Assembly (NCBI GenBank): GCA_033765245.1
Contig: JANRIF010000260.1
Span: 1 to 6,855 of the forward strand
Reading direction: 5' to 3'
From: GCA-002840015 sp033765245
GTDB taxonomy: Bacteria; Pseudomonadota; Gammaproteobacteria; Xanthomonadales; Xanthomonadaceae
DNA length: 6,855 nt
Shown: in pieces, positions 4,650 to 6,855 of the stretch
Numbering within the stretch: the stretch's first letter is position 1
Layout: each line of letters starts with the position of its first letter
Program-made: the position numbers and the translations under genes
The notes under the pieces: generated by a model
The model's database searches: none
What the model was told of the DNA's origin: nothing
The model's input: the letters and a program-made list of their open reading frames with translations, nothing else

Positions 4650-5201
4650 ATGACCCTCGACTCAATCAAATCCGCCATCCCGCCCTACGCCAAAGACCTG
4701 CGGCTCAACCTCGACAGCGTGCTCGCGCCGACCGGCGCGCCGGGGCTGGACGAACGTCAGATCGCCGCGGTGGCGCTGGCATCGGCAACCGCTACCCGTA
4801 ACGAACCACTGCGTGTCGCGATCGAATCCTTCGCCGCCATCACGCTCAACGCTACCGAATGCGATGGCGCCCGCACCGCCGCGGCGATGATGGCGATGAC
4901 CAACGTCTACTATCGCTTCACCCATCTGGTGAGCAACAAGGAATACGAAACCCTGCGCGCCAGCCTGCGCATGAATGCGATGGCCAATCCCGGCATCGAC
5001 AAGGTCAGCTTCGAGCTGGCGGCGCTGGCGGTGTCGGCCATCAACGGCTGCGGCATGTGCATGGACTCGCACGAGAAAGTGCTGCGCCAGCATGGCATCG
5101 GCACCCAGGGCGTGCAGAGCGCGGTGCGCATCGCCGCCGTGTTGCACGCGGTGGCGAATGCACTGGAATCCGTGCCGCAGGCATTGGCTGCAGCCGCCTG
5201 A
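4650..5201 (+). CDS. ahpD: AhpD, alkylhydroperoxidase / thiol reductant of AhpC
   Basis: A 183-residue protein of the AhpD (carboxymuconolactone decarboxylase-like) fold. The active site is visible as AINGCGMCMDSHEKVL: C134 and C137 form the CxxC, H141 follows four residues later, and E122 lies twelve residues before the first cysteine. This is the same spacing as E118, C130, C133 and H137 of the Mycobacterium tuberculosis enzyme. AhpD there recharges AhpC with electrons from a lipoyl-carrying partner (a dihydrolipoamide succinyltransferase/lipoamide dehydrogenase pair) and has weak peroxidase activity of its own. Cytoplasmic; no signal peptide. It follows ahpC by 224 bp, most of it the heptamer hairpin, so co-transcription is likely but may be uneven. 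The product begins MTLDSIKSAIPPYAKDLRLN and ends in an alanine run. Identity is firm. Confidence 0.94.
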   Translation: MTLDSIKSAIPPYAKDLRLNLDSVLAPTGAPGLDERQIAAVALASATATRNEPLRVAIESFAAITLNATECDGARTAAAMMAMTNVYYRFTHLVSNKEYETLRASLRMNAMANPGIDKVSFELAALAVSAINGCGMCMDSHEKVLRQHGIGTQGVQSAVRIAAVLHAVANALESVPQALAAAA

Positions 5202-5234
5202 ATCCGCGCTTGTGGCATCCGGGCGGGTGCCTCT

Positions 5235-5271
5235 CTCCCGCGTTGGCGGGAGCGGCGCGCACCCCGGGTGC
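5235..5271 (+). terminator. Hairpins after ahpD, possible terminator without T-run
   Basis: CTCCCGC (5235-5241) and GCGGGAG (5246-5252) make a perfect 7-bp stem with loop GTTG, 33 bases after the ahpD stop. Right after it GCACCC (5259-5264) can pair either with GGGTGC just downstream (5266-5271, a tight palindrome) or with GGGTGC upstream (5225-5230), enclosing the first hairpin. No T-run follows, so intrinsic termination is doubtful. The rest of the gap up to 5446 shows no gene. Confidence 0.4.
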
Positions 5272-5411
5272 AATGTGTTCTGGCGCACAGAGCGGCCGCG
5301 CTCCTCCAGCCCACACTGCCCTTGCCGAACGGGTTCGCCAGGCCGCCTGTGGCGGCGGCGCGACGCACACGTGCCATGCCGCGGAGGGCTGTCCAGCCCG
5401 CGCCGATGGCT

Positions 5412-5426
5412 TTGGTACGGTGCCAA
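5412..5426 (+). promoter_or_regulatory. Small palindrome upstream of the lipoprotein gene
   Basis: TTGGTA (5412-5417) and TGCCAA (5421-5426) form a near-perfect inverted repeat (five of six) about 20 bases before the lipoprotein start. It could be an operator or chance. I found no convincing -35/-10 pair here. Confidence 0.22.
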
Positions 5427-5446
5427 TCAACCAAAGGATGCACGCC

Positions 5447-5611
5447 ATGAAACGCCTTTCGATCACCGCACTGCTCATGCTTTGCTTCGGCCTGATCACC
5501 GCCTGCAATACCGTCGAAGGCGCGGGTCGTGATGTCGAAAGCGTAGGCGACGCTGTTGCCGACGCCGCTGCCGACTGCAAGGACGACGGCGGTTGCGACG
5601 ACGATGATTGA
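5447..5611 (+). CDS. Entericidin-like small lipoprotein
   Basis: A 54-residue predicted lipoprotein. The first 20 residues are a signal peptide (MKRLSITALLMLCFGLITAC) with lipobox I17-T18-A19-C20, so the mature protein would start at C20 with a lipid anchor. CNTVEGAGRDVESVGDAVADAA matches the entericidin A/B pattern (CNTVxGxGxDIxxxGxxI). In E. coli entericidin B is a stationary-phase, stress-linked toxic lipoprotein and A its antidote; most relatives are single genes of unknown role. The C-terminus is odd: instead of ending after the amphipathic stretch it runs into C44-KDDGG-C50 and four aspartates, very acidic with two spare cysteines. AAAGGA (5433-5438) eight bases before 5447 selects that ATG over the in-frame ATG at 5438, which overlaps the site. 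It follows ahpD by 245 bp on the same strand, probably with its own promoter. Confidence 0.85.
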   Translation: MKRLSITALLMLCFGLITACNTVEGAGRDVESVGDAVADAAADCKDDGGCDDDD

Positions 5612-5619
5612 CGTTGAAG

Positions 5620-5672
5620 CGCGCATCCGGTTTGCCGCCGGGAGTGAGTCCCGATGCGCGGCAAATCGGATG
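5620..5672. terminator. Inverted repeat between convergent genes, likely bidirectional terminator
   Basis: Arms 5624-5638 and 5658-5672 match at 14 of 15 positions; the odd pair is a G-T wobble on the plus-strand transcript. Inside, CGGGA (5639-5643) and TCCCG (5649-5653) form a smaller hairpin. It begins about ten bases after the lipoprotein stop and ends about 40 bases from the rhomboid stop (5710), the right place for a shared terminator. Neither side has a clear T-run. An alternative fold pairs CGCGCATC (5620-5627) with GATGCGCG (5653-5660), eliminating the outer stem. Confidence 0.55.
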
Positions 5673-5709
5673 TCGGGTCAGCGGAACACAGCGAGTTCAA
5701 TCACGGCCG

Positions 5710-6642
5710 CTACCCCGCATTCATCGACAGCCCATCCAGCCGTTTCGGACTGAACGTCCGGTACAACACTCCGAGCGCGATCCCGGCGAGCGCGCCGCTG
5801 ACGTGCGCCATGTAGTTGATGTGGCTGCTGCCGTCGTTGTGGTTCAGGTCGTAGACGTTCCAGCCCAGATACCACAGCGAGACCACCATCACCGGGATGG
5901 TGAAACGGCGCACCCATAGCAGGAACCAGAAGAAGCACCAGATCCGCGCCCGCGGCAGCAGCGTGGTCAGCAGTGCCATCATCCCCATCGCCACACCGGA
6001 CAGGCCGATGCTGGGCAGCGCTTCGCCAGCCACCACGCTGTAGCTGTAGGCGAGGCTGGAGACCACTGCCATCGCCACGATGGCGGCGGCGAAATGCAGC
6101 GAACCCAACGCGCTCTCGACCGCCGACGCGAAGATGAAAAAGAAGAACAGGTTGCCCAGCAGATGGCTCCAACTGCCGTGCGCGAAGGCCGAGCTGATCA
6201 TGCGCACGACGCTGTACTGCGCCGGGTTGTACTGCAGCGACTCGGTCAGCGGTTTGGGAACCTGCGCCTGGAACTCCTGGAAGCCGCGCTGCAGCTTGCC
6301 GCGCAGGTAGGCGAGGTTTTCCGCGCTGTCGGGATAGAACACCTGATCGCTGGCCGCGCCCGCCATCCCAGCGATCATCGCCTCCGGATCGTCGCTTTTG
6401 CGCAGCTTCATGTAGGTATTGATGCAGGCGGCGCCGGTGTCGCGAGTGTCGGCGACGCTGCGCAGGATGGCGCCGAGATTGGGCTCCGTCGCCTGCTGGC
6501 AATACGCCATTGCCCGGTTCGCGAACGTCGTGTTCGAGCGTTGCTGCGACTGGAAGATCGCCAGACTGATCAGGCACACCACGATGGTGAGAAACGGGAT
6601 GCGATACAGGCTGACGTCGAGTTTGTAGGGGATGAATACCAT
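5710..6642 (-). CDS. Rhomboid family intramembrane serine protease
   Basis: A 310-residue inner-membrane protein. The rhomboid signature is complete: H155-GSWS-H160-LLG-N164 (HxxxxHxxxN), catalytic serine S215 in GLSG (213-216), and catalytic histidine H280 in MAHVSGALAG. Rhomboids cut membrane-protein substrates within or near the bilayer using this Ser-His dyad. Visible membrane segments: about 13-30, 160-178, 183-206, 212-230, 232-262 (one or two spans) and 277-294. Unusually, about 115 residues separate the first segment from the HGSW motif; this part is polar with three cysteines nearby (C23, C48, C73), of which C48 and C73 could pair outside the membrane. I chose the ATG at 6642 because GGAAAG lies six bases upstream and the extra residues from an upstream ATG (6807) come from a repeat-rich region. 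Convergent with the lipoprotein; substrate unknown. Confidence 0.93.
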   Translation of the reverse strand: MVFIPYKLDVSLYRIPFLTIVVCLISLAIFQSQQRSNTTFANRAMAYCQQATEPNLGAILRSVADTRDTGAACINTYMKLRKSDDPEAMIAGMAGAASDQVFYPDSAENLAYLRGKLQRGFQEFQAQVPKPLTESLQYNPAQYSVVRMISSAFAHGSWSHLLGNLFFFFIFASAVESALGSLHFAAAIVAMAVVSSLAYSYSVVAGEALPSIGLSGVAMGMMALLTTLLPRARIWCFFWFLLWVRRFTIPVMVVSLWYLGWNVYDLNHNDGSSHINYMAHVSGALAGIALGVLYRTFSPKRLDGLSMNAG

Positions 6643-6648
6643 GCCGTG

Positions 6649-6654
6649 CTTTCC
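6649..6654 (-). promoter_or_regulatory. Ribosome binding site that fixes the rhomboid start
   Basis: GGAAAG on the minus strand lies six bases before the ATG at 6642. The longer in-frame start at 6807 sits in short palindromes and would prefix an Arg-rich stretch unlike a rhomboid N-terminus. Confidence 0.65.
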
Positions 6655-6720
6655 AGTGGCCGGTCGATGCGAGGTGCTGTGCGGCAGTCTAGTGTAGTGG
6701 TGCGCTCTTGACGGCACTTG

Positions 6721-6855
6721 TCGTGGGGTAGGCTGGGGTGAGCGTAGCGACCGAGCGCAGCGAAGGCCGCCGCTCATGCGCATCCTGCGCTCGCGGCACT
6801 CGCACATCCATGTGCGTCGTAGCTCGCGCAGCGAGCGTTGTCGCGAAGCGACCGA
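6721..6855. repeat. Palindrome-rich intergenic repeat region at the right edge
   Basis: No gene is seen from 6643 to the edge. From about 6721 the sequence is built of short repeats. CGAGCGCAG (6752-6760) faces CTGCGCTCG (6785-6793), a perfect 9-bp stem with a 24-base loop. CGCACAT (6801-6807) faces ATGTGCG (6810-6816). GCTCGC (6822-6827) faces GCGAGC (6831-6836). AGCGACCGA occurs at 6746-6754 and again as the last nine bases of the window, so the element may continue outside. The GGTGAGCGTAGCGA stretch (6737-6750) resembles intergenic repeats I recall from related genomes. Confidence 0.5.

Noticed and set aside
4910..5626. Minus-strand frames opposite ahpD and the lipoprotein
   Set aside because: They are antisense to genes with complete catalytic motifs and a clear lipobox, and show no recognisable domain.
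6643..6807. Extended N-terminus for the rhomboid protein
   Set aside because: The extra residues are Arg-rich, derive from short palindromes, and a better ribosome binding site lies before 6642.

Overview
The window looks like chromosomal DNA of a GC-rich gammaproteobacterium, most likely from the Xanthomonadaceae/Rhodanobacteraceae group (Lysobacterales). I base this on strong G/C use at third codon positions, an OxyR very close to the enterobacterial one, and intergenic palindromes of the TGTGGGAG...CTCCCACA and GTCA...TGAC types that I remember as common in these genomes. The placement is inference; no rRNA or other marker gene is present.

Right-to-left block (minus strand, 3736 to 1): oxyR, then a gap of about 310 bp, then a three-gene set: a short rubrerythrin, an iron-sulfur oxidoreductase with two 4Fe-4S motifs and CCG-type cysteine domains, and a DUF3501 protein cut by the left edge. 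The gaps in this block hold two palindromic repeats (494-567 and 2549-2640) and a candidate OxyR-type operator with a weak promoter (2681-2746).

Left-to-right block (plus strand, 3886 to 5611): ahpC and ahpD of the mycobacterial pairing, divergent from oxyR, then a small entericidin-like lipoprotein. The 149-bp oxyR-ahpC spacer carries an OxyR operator with repeating 11-bp phasing. The ahpC-ahpD spacer is filled by a tandem array of a 7-bp unit facing a complementary array, so the transcript could form a long hairpin.

Right end (minus strand): a rhomboid intramembrane serine protease with all catalytic residues and a long insertion after its first membrane segment, convergent with the lipoprotein and separated from it by a strong inverted repeat. 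The last 130 bp are rich in short repeats.

Together, oxyR, ahpC, ahpD, rubrerythrin and the Fe-S partner form a peroxide-defence island. OxyR (with both redox cysteines) would sense peroxide. AhpC would reduce it, with AhpD as the thiol reductant because no ahpF is present. Rubrerythrin, which lacks its own rubredoxin domain, would reduce peroxide using electrons from an outside donor, possibly the Fe-S protein. The least understood parts are the rubrerythrin/Fe-S/DUF3501 pathway and the heptamer array between ahpC and ahpD.
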